Part shown: positions 32,463 through 41,643 of the stretch, piece after piece
Position numbering within the stretch: position 1 is the stretch's first letter
Layout of the letters: each line of letters starts with the position of its first letter
Assembly: GCA_964368455.1 (NCBI GenBank)
Contig: CAYJAZ010000001.1
Span: 1-64,000 of the forward strand
DNA: 64,000 nt
Direction of reading: 5' to 3'
Origin: CAYJAZ01 sp964368455
Lineage (GTDB): Bacteria; Desulfobacterota; Desulfovibrionia; Desulfovibrionales; Desulfovibrionaceae
Position numbers and translations under genes: made by a program
Notes under the pieces: generated by a model
Told to the model about the DNA's origin: nothing
The model's input: only the letters and a program-made list of their open reading frames with translations
Database searches by the model: none

Positions 32463-34634
32463 TTATCCAAATATTACTTTATGTAGATTTTCTGGTGAAA
32501 TACGTTCTACATTTTGTGCTAATTTAATCCAAGAATTTTCGTATTGAACATAATCATCCCATTTTGCAGATGAATAGTCTATTTGTCCATATACAACAAC
32601 TTGATTAACTCTTTCTTTGATTTCGCCAGTATGCTGAACCATTGGCCCAAGCTTTAATACTGAACCAGCTTTGACAAATAGAGGAATACGATCAAGCGGA
32701 CATAGAGTATTTATTGTCATGCCGCCTTCAACAGCTTGACCTGTCCAGAAGTCATACCATAAACCTTGCGGTAATCTATAGCTGACTTTACCATCTTTAG
32801 CAAGCACAGGGCAAACGAGTAAAGAATCGCCAAGCATAAATTGCTGTTCAAAATGATGCACAGTTTTATCTTCAGGGAAAGCAAGCACCATTGCTCTTTG
32901 TACAGGTAAGCCTGTTTGTGAAGCAATTGTACATGCATCTTCAATATAAGGAAGTAAACGGTAACGTAATTTTACAAAATTTGTCACAATTTCTTCTGCC
33001 TTAGTACCATAAGCCCAAGGTTCACGAGGTCCTATGCCGTGGAAACGCATGTGTGAGAAGAATGCTGCAACTTGTGTCCAACGAACAAAAAGTTCTGCAT
33101 CTGGCTGTTCGCCATAGAAGCCACCTATGTCGTGTGAATAATATGGATAGCCTGACATACCATATGAAAGTCCGCCAAGAATTGAAGCAGTTAATCCGCC
33201 CCATGAAGTGCCTGTGTCACCAGCCCAATGTATTGGTGCACGTTGTGAACCAGCCCAACCAGAACGAGCCCAGTTACAAGCTTGATCGCCAAAATATTCT
33301 TGTGCAGCTTCGTAAGCACAAAGATTATAGAGTAGTGATGTGACATTGTGCACTCTTGTGCCTGTGTCGCCATCTTTTGTGTACATATCAGGGAGGATTT
33401 GTTCGCCAAAGTCTACCTTCATAGAATCAACACCCACTTCAAATAAGCCCTTGTGCATATCTTTCCAGAATTGATAAGCTTCTGGATTTGTAAAGTCGAT
33501 AAGGCCTGAATCTGGTAATAAAGTTAAAACTTCGCCAAATGGAGTTGGATCAAATTTAAAGATATAGGTTTCGTTATTTGCATCACGCATGAAATAGCCT
33601 TTGTCTGAAAGCTCTTTAAAACGTGGATTGTGAATAGAAACTATTGGATATTCCCATACACATATTTTATAGTCTAATGCTTTTAATTCATCGCAAAAAG
33701 CTTTTGGATCGTCGTAACGTTTTGGACACCATTCAAAAAGATAACGTGTGTCTGTGTCTTGCCAAGCTCTGCCATCAAGAGTGATTACATCACAAGGAAC
33801 TTGCTTTTCACGCATAATCTTTGCTGCTGCCATAGTTTCTTCTGGTGTTTTATAATAAGCTTTTGAAAGCCAGCAACCAAGTGACCATAAAGGAACTTTT
33901 GGTGCTTTACCTGTTAAGAAAGTATATCTTTCAAGCATATGTGTTGGATTTTCAGCACAAATAAAGAAAAGATCCATTCTTTGTTCGTGTAAGTCAATAC
34001 AGAAATTTTGGTTAGACCATTGGCTATAACCAACGCCAAATTGTACAAGGCTAGGTGTGTTCACAAAAACACCCCAATTTGCACTTGTCCAGAAGAATGG
34101 AACGTTTTTATAACACCAGTCAGAGTTCACGCCTAAGGCATCTTCATTCCACATTTTAAAGAGATCGCCACGGCGGTTTAATGTGCCATAGCGTTCGCCG
34201 CCGCCATACACAGAAACATCAAAAGGTAATGCAAGCGAAACAAACCAACCCTGTTCAGTTTTTGCTAAAGCTGGCAAACGATGACGACGAACAAAATGCT
34301 GATCTTCTGTGACAGGAAGGATTTCTTTTTTATTTTGTTTCATTGACATTGTGATGTCTTCTTTTCCAAGAATAAATTCACAGTCAAAAGCCTTACAAAC
34401 AAAGCAATCTTCTTTTTCTTCCACTTTCATTGCTATATTTTGTTCTTTAGCAATCATTATTGGGTATTCTGGTAAGGAACGATCCCCCATTGTCACACGG
34501 AAGATAGATGGAGCAAAAGCTGTTACTGTTATTTCACCTTCAGAACAAGCAAAAACTGCATTATTTGCATTGCTTTGTACGAGAGCTAAACCTCTAATGT
34601 GTGCCAAACGTTCTGGAATAAATGGATTTGTCAT
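32463..34634 (-). CDS. GH31 glycoside hydrolase (alpha-xylosidase/glucosidase superfamily)
   Basis: The 723-residue enzyme has the YicI-like layout: N-terminal beta-sandwich (1-~240), TIM barrel (~250-600) and C-terminal beta domains. The nucleophile is Asp408 in SMKVDFGEQ and the acid Asp473 in HWAGD; SHDIGGF is also present. No signal peptide is visible, so it is cytoplasmic and acts on an imported glycoside. In the -1 subsite loop, YicI-type enzymes read WCDFEWDP; here it is TRYLFEWCP, placing Arg297 where Trp usually lies. Arg at this place binds the sulfonate in sulfoquinovosidases (R301 in E. coli YihQ), but the companion Trp and Tyr are replaced by Phe300 and Phe506. The substrate is therefore uncertain. 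GAGG precedes the ATG. Confidence 0.88.
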   Translation of the reverse strand: MTNPFIPERLAHIRGLALVQSNANNAVFACSEGEITVTAFAPSIFRVTMGDRSLPEYPIMIAKEQNIAMKVEEKEDCFVCKAFDCEFILGKEDITMSMKQNKKEILPVTEDQHFVRRHRLPALAKTEQGWFVSLALPFDVSVYGGGERYGTLNRRGDLFKMWNEDALGVNSDWCYKNVPFFWTSANWGVFVNTPSLVQFGVGYSQWSNQNFCIDLHEQRMDLFFICAENPTHMLERYTFLTGKAPKVPLWSLGCWLSKAYYKTPEETMAAAKIMREKQVPCDVITLDGRAWQDTDTRYLFEWCPKRYDDPKAFCDELKALDYKICVWEYPIVSIHNPRFKELSDKGYFMRDANNETYIFKFDPTPFGEVLTLLPDSGLIDFTNPEAYQFWKDMHKGLFEVGVDSMKVDFGEQILPDMYTKDGDTGTRVHNVTSLLYNLCAYEAAQEYFGDQACNWARSGWAGSQRAPIHWAGDTGTSWGGLTASILGGLSYGMSGYPYYSHDIGGFYGEQPDAELFVRWTQVAAFFSHMRFHGIGPREPWAYGTKAEEIVTNFVKLRYRLLPYIEDACTIASQTGLPVQRAMVLAFPEDKTVHHFEQQFMLGDSLLVCPVLAKDGKVSYRLPQGLWYDFWTGQAVEGGMTINTLCPLDRIPLFVKAGSVLKLGPMVQHTGEIKERVNQVVVYGQIDYSSAKWDDYVQYENSWIKLAQNVERISPENLHKVIFG

Positions 34635-34703
34635 TGTGTAGACCTCATAAATAGTAATTAAGCTCCACAGCCATAGAAAAATCTAGAGCTATGAAGCTTT
34701 TTG

Positions 34704-35870
34704 TTAAAATAATGATTTATATTCTGGAATTTCACCAACTAAAGGTAAAAGCCAGTCGATAAAAGCTTGCGACGGCAAGCAATTTTCTGTGTCGTAATAA
34801 GCAGTAGGTAGATGCTGTTCACCAGAAGCAACAACTTCTAACGGAAGCGAACCATCAGCCCAAAGCATGCGGCCTGAAATTCCTTTCACAGAAGCTTCAA
34901 CAGCTGCCCTGCCAGCCTTAACTGCCAATTCTCTATCCAAGCTTGAAGCAGTTTCAGCAAAAGCTCTTTGCACCATGCCAAGATTTTGTGAACGAGAAGT
35001 TAAGTTGAGCTTTTCTTTCACTAAGTCTGCCATAAATTTTGCCGCATCTATAAAGATAGGCCTATGTGCTTTACTTGTGTCGTCAGATTTTTTAAATTGC
35101 TCATAACCAATTGGATTACCATGAATATCTTTCATGCCTTCTCCAACAACGACTACACAATAGCCGTATTTTTCGTGGCATTTCTTCACTCTTTGAAGAA
35201 AATCGTCTAAATCAACTTGAATCTCTGGAATATAGACTAAATGTGGCCCATCACTTTCTTCTTGCTTTGCTAAAATAGAAGCAGCAGCAAGCCAACCAAC
35301 AGCCCTACCCATTGTTTCAAGCACGCGAACTTGCTCAAATCTTCTCATAGACTTTAAGTCGTAAGATTGAGCCTTAGTTGCAAGTGCTACATATCTTGAA
35401 GCTGAAAGATAGCCAGGAGCATATTCCATACCGTAAAGATCGTTATCTACAGTTTTTGGAACACCATTAATAATAAAATCTTGCTTCAATTCTTTAGACA
35501 TTTGGCGTAGACGTAACATTGTATGACATGTTCCCATAGAACCATTGCCACCCAAGAATAAAAAGACATCGACTTTTTCTCTTGCAAAAAACTCTAAAAC
35601 AGGAAGATAATCTTCGTCTTTCCAAAAAGGAAAACGTGAGCCACCAAGGGCAGCCGAAGGTGTTTTTTCCAATATTTCAAGTTCTTTAGAATTGAGATGT
35701 GTCAAGTCAACATATTCATTATTGATAGCACCCTCTAAACCGTGAATAAGTCCAAGAATTCTTGTGAAACCTTGTGTTTGAGCTTCTACTATAATGCCAG
35801 CTAATGAGGCATTGAAAACAGGAGTTGGCCCACCAGATTGAGCTACGACAAGTGTTTTAGCTTCTGACAT
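34704..35870 (-). CDS. Phosphofructokinase-family sugar kinase
   Basis: The 388-residue protein is of the PfkA superfamily: QSGGPTPVFNASLAG at the start, FLGGNGSMG in place of the common GGDGS (Asn109 for Asp, Gly110 retained as in ATP-using members), PKTVDNDL with the catalytic Asp, and a substrate loop with MGRAVGWLAA. The Lys in PKT is common in PPi-type enzymes, while Gly110 is typical of ATP-type. The phosphoryl donor is thus unclear. It sits between a sugar isomerase and a glycosidase and probably phosphorylates the ketose formed by the former. GAGGT precedes the ATG. Confidence 0.85.
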   Translation of the reverse strand: MSEAKTLVVAQSGGPTPVFNASLAGIIVEAQTQGFTRILGLIHGLEGAINNEYVDLTHLNSKELEILEKTPSAALGGSRFPFWKDEDYLPVLEFFAREKVDVFLFLGGNGSMGTCHTMLRLRQMSKELKQDFIINGVPKTVDNDLYGMEYAPGYLSASRYVALATKAQSYDLKSMRRFEQVRVLETMGRAVGWLAAASILAKQEESDGPHLVYIPEIQVDLDDFLQRVKKCHEKYGYCVVVVGEGMKDIHGNPIGYEQFKKSDDTSKAHRPIFIDAAKFMADLVKEKLNLTSRSQNLGMVQRAFAETASSLDRELAVKAGRAAVEASVKGISGRMLWADGSLPLEVVASGEQHLPTAYYDTENCLPSQAFIDWLLPLVGEIPEYKSLF

Positions 35871-35878
35871 GTATACCT

Positions 35879-37213
35879 CTACATTTCTACAACTTCTATA
35901 CCAAGCATAATACCTGCACGAACTAATTCAGCACTGACATCGCCATAGACAACTGCAAAATGGTATTCCCAACCAGATTCACATGTTTCTTTCACAAAAT
36001 TATCAGAACCAATATCCATGCGAACAGCAAGTGAAGTGCCTTCGTACAATTGAGGTAATGAAAGAGCATCGCCATTTGCAACAAGCAAGCGATAGTCTTT
36101 ATGTTGCGGATGAACACCAAGACGAGCAACAGTCACACGGCCAGCTTTAGCTGTGTATTGCATTACAGGTGCAAGCCTACGGTTTGGATGAACACCCATA
36201 TTTGGTGTGTCTGCAAGGCTTGGAGCACCGTGTCCACAATGCCAGAAAGCTAATGTGCCATTGTCTTCGTCTAAAGCAACTGGATCACCAAAATAAGCTG
36301 GAGTTCCAGCAAGGTGTGAAAGCATAAACATTGTGATAGCACCATGTGCGTCTACTTCACATGCAACAGGTAATTTTTCAGCCATGACTGAATATGCTAA
36401 ACATGGAGCAATACCAAGTTCAACAAAAACATCTGGCCAACAACGAGCTGCAATAGCACCAACTTTTTCTCTAGCTGCATATTGTTCAAAGGCAGCATTA
36501 AATTTAGCAAATTTTAAAGCTTCTTCGTCGTCCATATTAAAGGCAACAAGATGGCTTTTGAGTTTTTCAAGGCTTTGTTTTGCGTCTTCGTCTGAAACCT
36601 TACGTGCTTCGTTAATTAATTGATGCAATTCAGATGCAACAATTGAAACACCAATATCACGCTTAAGTGAAACAATGTCCACATCAGCAATAGTAAAGCC
36701 TGGAGGGATAACACCAATCATACCAAGTGTGAGGTTTTTAAGAGCTGAAACAAGGCTTGCTGCTTTAATGTGCACAAGTAAGTCATCTTTTAAAGTGTCT
36801 TCAAATGGAGCTCCATAAAGAAGTTCAAATGAACGATCATTAGCACAAAAAGCATTTGCAGCTGAATAAACACCTGTCATTGAGTTTAATTTCAAACGGC
36901 CACCGTCTGCTTTTGGCTCTCTTACACACCATAAAACAATTGGTGCATGAGTGTTTTGTACAACTTCTAAAGCAAATTTATTGTCAGCAAAAGTATTATT
37001 TTGAAAAATAACTAAGTCAAAATTACCATTTTTTTGCTCTTCTTTCAAAAATTCAGCAACATGGCTTGGCTCTGAAAGTAAATTTTTAGGGCATATTATT
37101 GATGGTGAAAGTTCTTTCATGAACTTTACAGAATCAGCAAAATATTTTTCTGCTGTTTCCATATGGTAGTTTGTGCGACATACTGGCACAAAAGCTATTC
37201 TAATATTAGACAT
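35879..37213 (-). CDS. L-fucose/L-arabinose isomerase-family protein
   Basis: The 444-residue protein belongs to the fucose/arabinose isomerase superfamily. Features include a Rossmann-like N-terminal half (IRIAFVPVCRTNYHMETAEKYF), the metal-site segment ARCWPDVFVELGIAPCLAYS, CEVDAHGAITM with metal-binding Glu and Asp, and WHCGHGAPSL with a metal-binding His. Family members interconvert aldoses and ketoses with Mn2+. It is the first gene of the operon, with AGGAG before the ATG. Related enzymes of this superfamily have been reported as sulfoquinovose isomerases; the substrate here is not established. Confidence 0.85.
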   Translation of the reverse strand: MSNIRIAFVPVCRTNYHMETAEKYFADSVKFMKELSPSIICPKNLLSEPSHVAEFLKEEQKNGNFDLVIFQNNTFADNKFALEVVQNTHAPIVLWCVREPKADGGRLKLNSMTGVYSAANAFCANDRSFELLYGAPFEDTLKDDLLVHIKAASLVSALKNLTLGMIGVIPPGFTIADVDIVSLKRDIGVSIVASELHQLINEARKVSDEDAKQSLEKLKSHLVAFNMDDEEALKFAKFNAAFEQYAAREKVGAIAARCWPDVFVELGIAPCLAYSVMAEKLPVACEVDAHGAITMFMLSHLAGTPAYFGDPVALDEDNGTLAFWHCGHGAPSLADTPNMGVHPNRRLAPVMQYTAKAGRVTVARLGVHPQHKDYRLLVANGDALSLPQLYEGTSLAVRMDIGSDNFVKETCESGWEYHFAVVYGDVSAELVRAGIMLGIEVVEM

Positions 37214-37527
37214 TATATTCTCCTACAAAATCTTTCCACACGAAAGAGTATACAGTTTCCAAATTTTGTACTATACAATGACTAAAGAAGCAATAGCTTT
37301 TTGCTGTTTTTAACGCAAAAATTATATCTATACTCTATCAGTAATTTTGATTTACCTTATTTTTTTATCAATTTCTTTAGCTAACAAACTTTATTATATA
37401 CATTAATTTTTTCTTTAAATAATAGAAGAATATCTATAAAATTTATCAAAAGGGCATCCTTTTTAACGAGATATTTTTGTCTTGCATACTTCATTTCTTT
37501 TTGTTAAAATTTCTATGCGGGGTAAAC
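37214..37527. other. Divergent regulatory region, no gene seen
   Basis: This 314-base AT-rich gap separates the sugar operon (leftward) from the DtxR-like gene (rightward). Promoters for both must lie here. I found no strong -35/-10 pair, palindrome or repeat and report nothing specific. An in-frame ATG at 37477 would extend the next gene into it, but without a ribosome-binding site. Confidence 0.5.
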
Positions 37528-37893
37528 ATGAAAGAATCATCTGAAAATTATTTAGAAACAATTTTTCTTCTTGAGCAAAAGATGGAAAATGTGCGAGCTA
37601 TAGACATTGTTAAAGAAACTGGTTTTTCAAAACCAAGTATTAGTATTGCTATGAAGAAATTAAAAGCTTCTGGCTATATTGAAATCACAGATAATGGTTA
37701 TATATGCCTCACAGAACTTGGCCGAAAAGAAGCAAATTATATTTATGAAAGGCATACTGTCTTAGTGCAATCGCTTACCCTGCTTGGTGTTTCACTAGAA
37801 ACAGCACAAGAAGATGCTTGTAAGATTGAGCATATTATCAGCCAAGAAAGCTTTGAAAAACTTAAAGAATTTATTGAAAAAAATAAGGCTTAA
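37528..37893 (+). CDS. DtxR/MntR-family transcriptional regulator
   Basis: The ~121-residue protein begins MKESSENYLETIFLLEQ, the usual start of DtxR-type winged-helix regulators, followed by the helix-turn-helix IVKETGFSKPSISIAMKKL and wing. The dimerisation helices contain metal-site residues (ERHTVL, EDACKIEHIIS). It has no C-terminal SH3 domain, like MntR. It probably controls metal-dependent genes (Fe or Mn); it heads a cluster of heme/siroheme genes. The ATG at 37528 is preferred for its GGGG site and family-standard N-terminus. Confidence 0.85.
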   Translation: MKESSENYLETIFLLEQKMENVRAIDIVKETGFSKPSISIAMKKLKASGYIEITDNGYICLTELGRKEANYIYERHTVLVQSLTLLGVSLETAQEDACKIEHIISQESFEKLKEFIEKNKA

Positions 37894-37896
37894 TTA

Positions 37897-38718
37897 ATGT
37901 TAACAACCGATATACACACACATACACTCTATGCACACGGACAAAGCACTGTCAAAGAAATGTTTGAAAAAGGCAAGCAGCTTGGATTAAAAGTGCATGG
38001 TTTTTCAGAACATTCGCCTAGACCCTATGGTTATGACTATCCAAGCGAATACCGCGAAAAGCTTAAAAAAAATCTTCCTACTTATGTTTCTGAAATAAAA
38101 GAGCTTCAAGCAAATCAAAATGATGTAAAAGTTCTTTTTGGTATGGAAATCGACTGGATAGAAAGTCAAAGAGAATTTGTTGAGAATGTAGTTAAATCCT
38201 ATGATTTTGACTATATTATTGGTGGTATTCACTTTCTTGGAACTTGGGGTTTTGACGCAGAAGCAAAAGATTGGGAAATACTTTCCTACACACAAAAAGC
38301 AACTTTCTTTGAAGCCTATTACAAAACTATGCAAGAAATGATAAAGACTAGATTTTTTAACACTATTGCACATCCAGATTTAATTAAAATCTTTGCTATA
38401 GACGATTTCAAAAAATGGCGTAGTGAAGAAAAGAATCTACAATTAATCCGACAAACCCTTGAATTAGCAAAAGAACATAATATAGCTATGGAGGTTTCAA
38501 CAGCAGGGTTAAGAAAGCCTTGTAAGGAAATCTACCCTTGCACAGAAATAATGCAAATAGCCTCAGAGCTTGAATTGCCAATAACTTTGGCTTCTGATGG
38601 GCATTGCGTAAATACTATCTGTGCATATTTTGATGAATTAGAATTTTATATTAAGAAATTTGGCTATACTTCCTATGTGTATTTTGAAAAAAATACTATG
38701 GTAAAAGTTGATATATAG
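37897..38718 (+). CDS. PHP-domain histidinol-phosphatase-like protein
   Basis: The 273-residue protein has the PHP metal-site motifs in order: DIHTHTLYAHG, FSEHSPRPYGYDYP, FGMEIDW, GGIHFLG, IAHPDL and SDGHC. It resembles HisK/HisJ, the PHP-type histidinol phosphate phosphatases. Members may instead act on other phosphate esters, and no his gene is nearby. It starts three bases after the regulator gene, and the next gene starts immediately after its stop codon. Confidence 0.85.
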   Translation: MLTTDIHTHTLYAHGQSTVKEMFEKGKQLGLKVHGFSEHSPRPYGYDYPSEYREKLKKNLPTYVSEIKELQANQNDVKVLFGMEIDWIESQREFVENVVKSYDFDYIIGGIHFLGTWGFDAEAKDWEILSYTQKATFFEAYYKTMQEMIKTRFFNTIAHPDLIKIFAIDDFKKWRSEEKNLQLIRQTLELAKEHNIAMEVSTAGLRKPCKEIYPCTEIMQIASELELPITLASDGHCVNTICAYFDELEFYIKKFGYTSYVYFEKNTMVKVDI

Positions 38719-39405
38719 ATGTCTTATTATCCTGTACTTATAGATTCAAAGCAAATCAATGCCCTTGTTATAGGGGCAGGGGAAGTAGGTTTAAGAAAGA
38801 TAGAAAGCCTACTGAAGCAAGATGTAGGCAATATAACTGTCTATGACAATGCTTTAGCTTTTGAAGATTTCAAGTATAAGGATGAAAATTCAATACATTA
38901 TTATTGTGCTGAATTTGACGTAAAGGAACTTGGCAATTTTAATCTTGTCTTTATAGCAACAAATAACAAGCAAATAAATTCATTCTATACCAATGAATGC
39001 CAAAAAAGAAAAATTCTGTGTAATGTGGCAACAAAACCACAAGAAGCCTCCTTTGCCTTGCCGGCCTTAATACAAAAAGGAGACATACTCATAACTCTTT
39101 CAACAAATGCTTCAAGCCCAGCCCTAACAAGAGCATTAAAAGCAGATTTAGAAAGATTTATTGACAATGAATGCCACGAAGAATTATGTGTTTTTCTAGG
39201 CAGATTAAGGCCTTTAATTCTAGATTTAGGACTAGACACAAAGGAAAATACAGAAATATTCAGAAGCTTAGTACATTCGCCTCATAAAGAAAATTTCCAA
39301 GCTTATTTCACAGATAAAAACGAAAAAACAAAGAATAAACTCGAACAAGAATTGAAAAAATCATTTAATGCTCAAGTTTTAGCCATCATTCTACAAACTC
39401 TCTAA
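38719..39405 (+). CDS. Precorrin-2 dehydrogenase (CysG N-terminal/Met8 type)
   Basis: The 228-residue protein has the NAD-binding VIGAGEVGLRKIESLL, IATNNKQINSFYTNECQ, NVATKPQEASFALPALIQKGDILITLSTNASSPALTRALK, typical of Met8/SirC. It oxidises precorrin-2 to sirohydrochlorin and may insert iron. It starts at the base after the preceding stop codon. Siroheme is the cofactor of dissimilatory sulfite reductase and the entry to the alternative heme route of Desulfovibrio, agreeing with dsrC in this window. Confidence 0.93.
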   Translation: MSYYPVLIDSKQINALVIGAGEVGLRKIESLLKQDVGNITVYDNALAFEDFKYKDENSIHYYCAEFDVKELGNFNLVFIATNNKQINSFYTNECQKRKILCNVATKPQEASFALPALIQKGDILITLSTNASSPALTRALKADLERFIDNECHEELCVFLGRLRPLILDLGLDTKENTEIFRSLVHSPHKENFQAYFTDKNEKTKNKLEQELKKSFNAQVLAIILQTL

Positions 39406-39421
39406 AGTCAAAAGGATAGTT

Positions 39422-40237
39422 ATGCTTATACTACTTATCATTGCTCTTCTTTGCTATGCCATAACCTGCGTATCGCTTTTACTTTGGCTTTTAGGCAGAA
39501 AGAATCTTTTTGTTATTTCTTCTAAAGTTTCATGTATAATTGCCTTTGCAGTTTTAACCTTAATAACAATTCGCTTTGTGCCGTCTTTTTTCTCACAAGA
39601 CTTGCTTATTACAAGAGAAGTGTATTTATTTACTTTTGCATGGGCTGTGAGTGCTGTTGCTTTAATTTCTTGGTATAAACTAAAGAACTCGCTTGTTTTT
39701 TTACTCACCTCTCCTCTGCTTTTTTTACTTGTGCATACAGCCATGCTTTCAAGAAAGACAGAAATTTTGATGATGGCTCCGCTTCAATCTTCCTTACTCT
39801 TTATACATGTTTTTTCTTTCTTCCTTTCTTTGACTCTATTGACAATAGCCGCTGTCGCAGCACTTTTATTTTTATTACAAGAAAAATCTATGAAGATGAA
39901 GAAGCAAAAACTTCTATTCTTAAAACATTGCCCTTCGCTTGAAGCTCTTGATAGAGTGAACTATTTCTCTACTCTTTTGATCTTTCCTTTCTATACAATA
40001 GGACTTGTCTTTGGTTTTATTTGGGCTTCTTCTGCTTGGGGATCTTTCTTTTCAGCTGATATTAAAGAAATTATTTCAATTATTATATGGCTTTTACTCG
40101 CCTTTTTATTCCACGCACGTCTAGTGCTAGGTTATAGAGGAAAAAAACCAGCCCTACTCTTATTATTGATATTTTTGCTTAGCCTTTTCTCTCTTTTTGG
40201 CATAAATATCTTTTTTGAAACTCATCATAAATTTTAA
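39422..40237 (+). CDS. HemX/CcsA-like membrane protein
   Basis: The 271-residue protein has about eight membrane helices and the pattern of the CcsA/HemX cytochrome c assembly family, including SSLLFIHVFSFFLSL and FIWASSAWGSFFSADIKE. In Desulfovibrio and Bacillus it lies next to hemA, where HemX influences glutamyl-tRNA reductase level. The WGxF-type heme motif is only partly kept (SAWGSFF). AAGGA precedes the ATG. Confidence 0.82.
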   Translation: MLILLIIALLCYAITCVSLLLWLLGRKNLFVISSKVSCIIAFAVLTLITIRFVPSFFSQDLLITREVYLFTFAWAVSAVALISWYKLKNSLVFLLTSPLLFLLVHTAMLSRKTEILMMAPLQSSLLFIHVFSFFLSLTLLTIAAVAALLFLLQEKSMKMKKQKLLFLKHCPSLEALDRVNYFSTLLIFPFYTIGLVFGFIWASSAWGSFFSADIKEIISIIIWLLLAFLFHARLVLGYRGKKPALLLLLIFLLSLFSLFGINIFFETHHKF

Positions 40238-40246
40238 AGTAAGTAT

Positions 40247-41512
40247 ATGTCATTAAGAAAACATTTAATCCTTATTGGAATGAACCACAATACAGCACAT
40301 GTAGAGATAAGAGAACGCTATTCTCTTGCTCCTTTTTGCGTGCCTACTCTTTGCATTCGTGAAGAGCATTTTTCCGATATTTGTACAGAACTTTTCATCA
40401 TTTCAACTTGCAATAGAGTTGAACTTCTTGCCTTAACTCCAAGCCTTGACGACAAAGACAGACTCATTCAAAGATGGGCACAAATTAAAGGCCAAGACCA
40501 TGAAGAACTTCTCTCACATGTCTTTGTGCATACCAATGAAAAAGCAGTAGAACATCTTTTTGCTGTTGCTTCTTCTTTAGATTCTCTTGTGCTTGGCGAA
40601 CCACAAATATTAGGACAATTAAAAAAATCCTATAAACAATGCGTAGATGCAAAAAATGTCGGCAGTATCACAACTCGTTTATTACACAGAGCTTTTTCCG
40701 TTGCAAAAAGAGTGCGTACTGAAACGGCACTTGCTTCTTCTGCTGTTTCTATTTCCTATGCCGCCGTTGAACTTGCAAAAAGAATTTTTGATAATATGCA
40801 AGAACATTCTGCTCTTATTATCGGAGCTGGCGAGATGGCAGAGCTCGCTGCCCTGCATCTTCAACAAGTAGGACTAAAACATATCTATGTAGCAAATAGA
40901 ACTTTTGAAAATGCCAAAGAATTAGCAGATAAATTTGATGGCATTCCTATTGCTTTTGATGACATTAAAGAGTATCTTGAAAAAGTAGATATCATTATTT
41001 CCTCTACAGGTGCTTCGCATACTATATTGAATGCTGAAGATATAAAACCTATTATGAAGATGCGTAGACATAAGGCCATGTTCTTTATTGATATAGCCAT
41101 GCCTAGAGATATCGACCCTGATGTCAATACCTTAGACAATGTCTATCTCTATGATATCGACGATTTAAAAGAAGTTGTTGAAGAAAATATGGCACAAAGA
41201 AAACTAGAAGCCCAAAAAGCTTGGGATATAGTTTATGAAGAAACTGCTGAATTTAATCATTGGCTAGACTCTTTAGAAATTCAACCAACAATTATTGCTT
41301 TAAACGAAAGAACAGAAAATATACTTTTGCAAGAATTTGAAAAAACTTCTAAAAAACTCAACAACTTATCAGAAGAAGACAAAGCAAATCTAGAAAGAAT
41401 GTTAAAAAATATGGCAAGAAAACTCAACCACGATCCACTCACCTATTTAAAAAAACACCATTCTTTAACCACAGCAATGACACATATAAGAAAAATATTT
41501 TCTCTGGATTAG
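40247..41512 (+). CDS. hemA: Glutamyl-tRNA reductase
   Basis: The 421-residue enzyme makes glutamate-1-semialdehyde for tetrapyrroles. It has GMNHNTAHVEIRERYS, the catalytic Cys in STCNRVEL, SLVLGEPQILGQLKKSY, the NADPH fold VIGAGEMAELAA and the C-terminal dimerisation helices. It completes a DtxR-PHP-precorrin dehydrogenase-HemX-HemA cluster. Confidence 0.97.
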   Translation: MSLRKHLILIGMNHNTAHVEIRERYSLAPFCVPTLCIREEHFSDICTELFIISTCNRVELLALTPSLDDKDRLIQRWAQIKGQDHEELLSHVFVHTNEKAVEHLFAVASSLDSLVLGEPQILGQLKKSYKQCVDAKNVGSITTRLLHRAFSVAKRVRTETALASSAVSISYAAVELAKRIFDNMQEHSALIIGAGEMAELAALHLQQVGLKHIYVANRTFENAKELADKFDGIPIAFDDIKEYLEKVDIIISSTGASHTILNAEDIKPIMKMRRHKAMFFIDIAMPRDIDPDVNTLDNVYLYDIDDLKEVVEENMAQRKLEAQKAWDIVYEETAEFNHWLDSLEIQPTIIALNERTENILLQEFEKTSKKLNNLSEEDKANLERMLKNMARKLNHDPLTYLKKHHSLTTAMTHIRKIFSLD

Positions 41513-41643
41513 TCGCTATTTGCAATAAAATAAAGAAATTCTTGCCTTAATTTTGCCCAAAAAAAAACTTGCGATTTATAAGCTTTTGTAGTAAAAAAAA
41601 TAAGTTTTTGCACTGAACGATTTTTAACGCATGAGGGGAGAAA

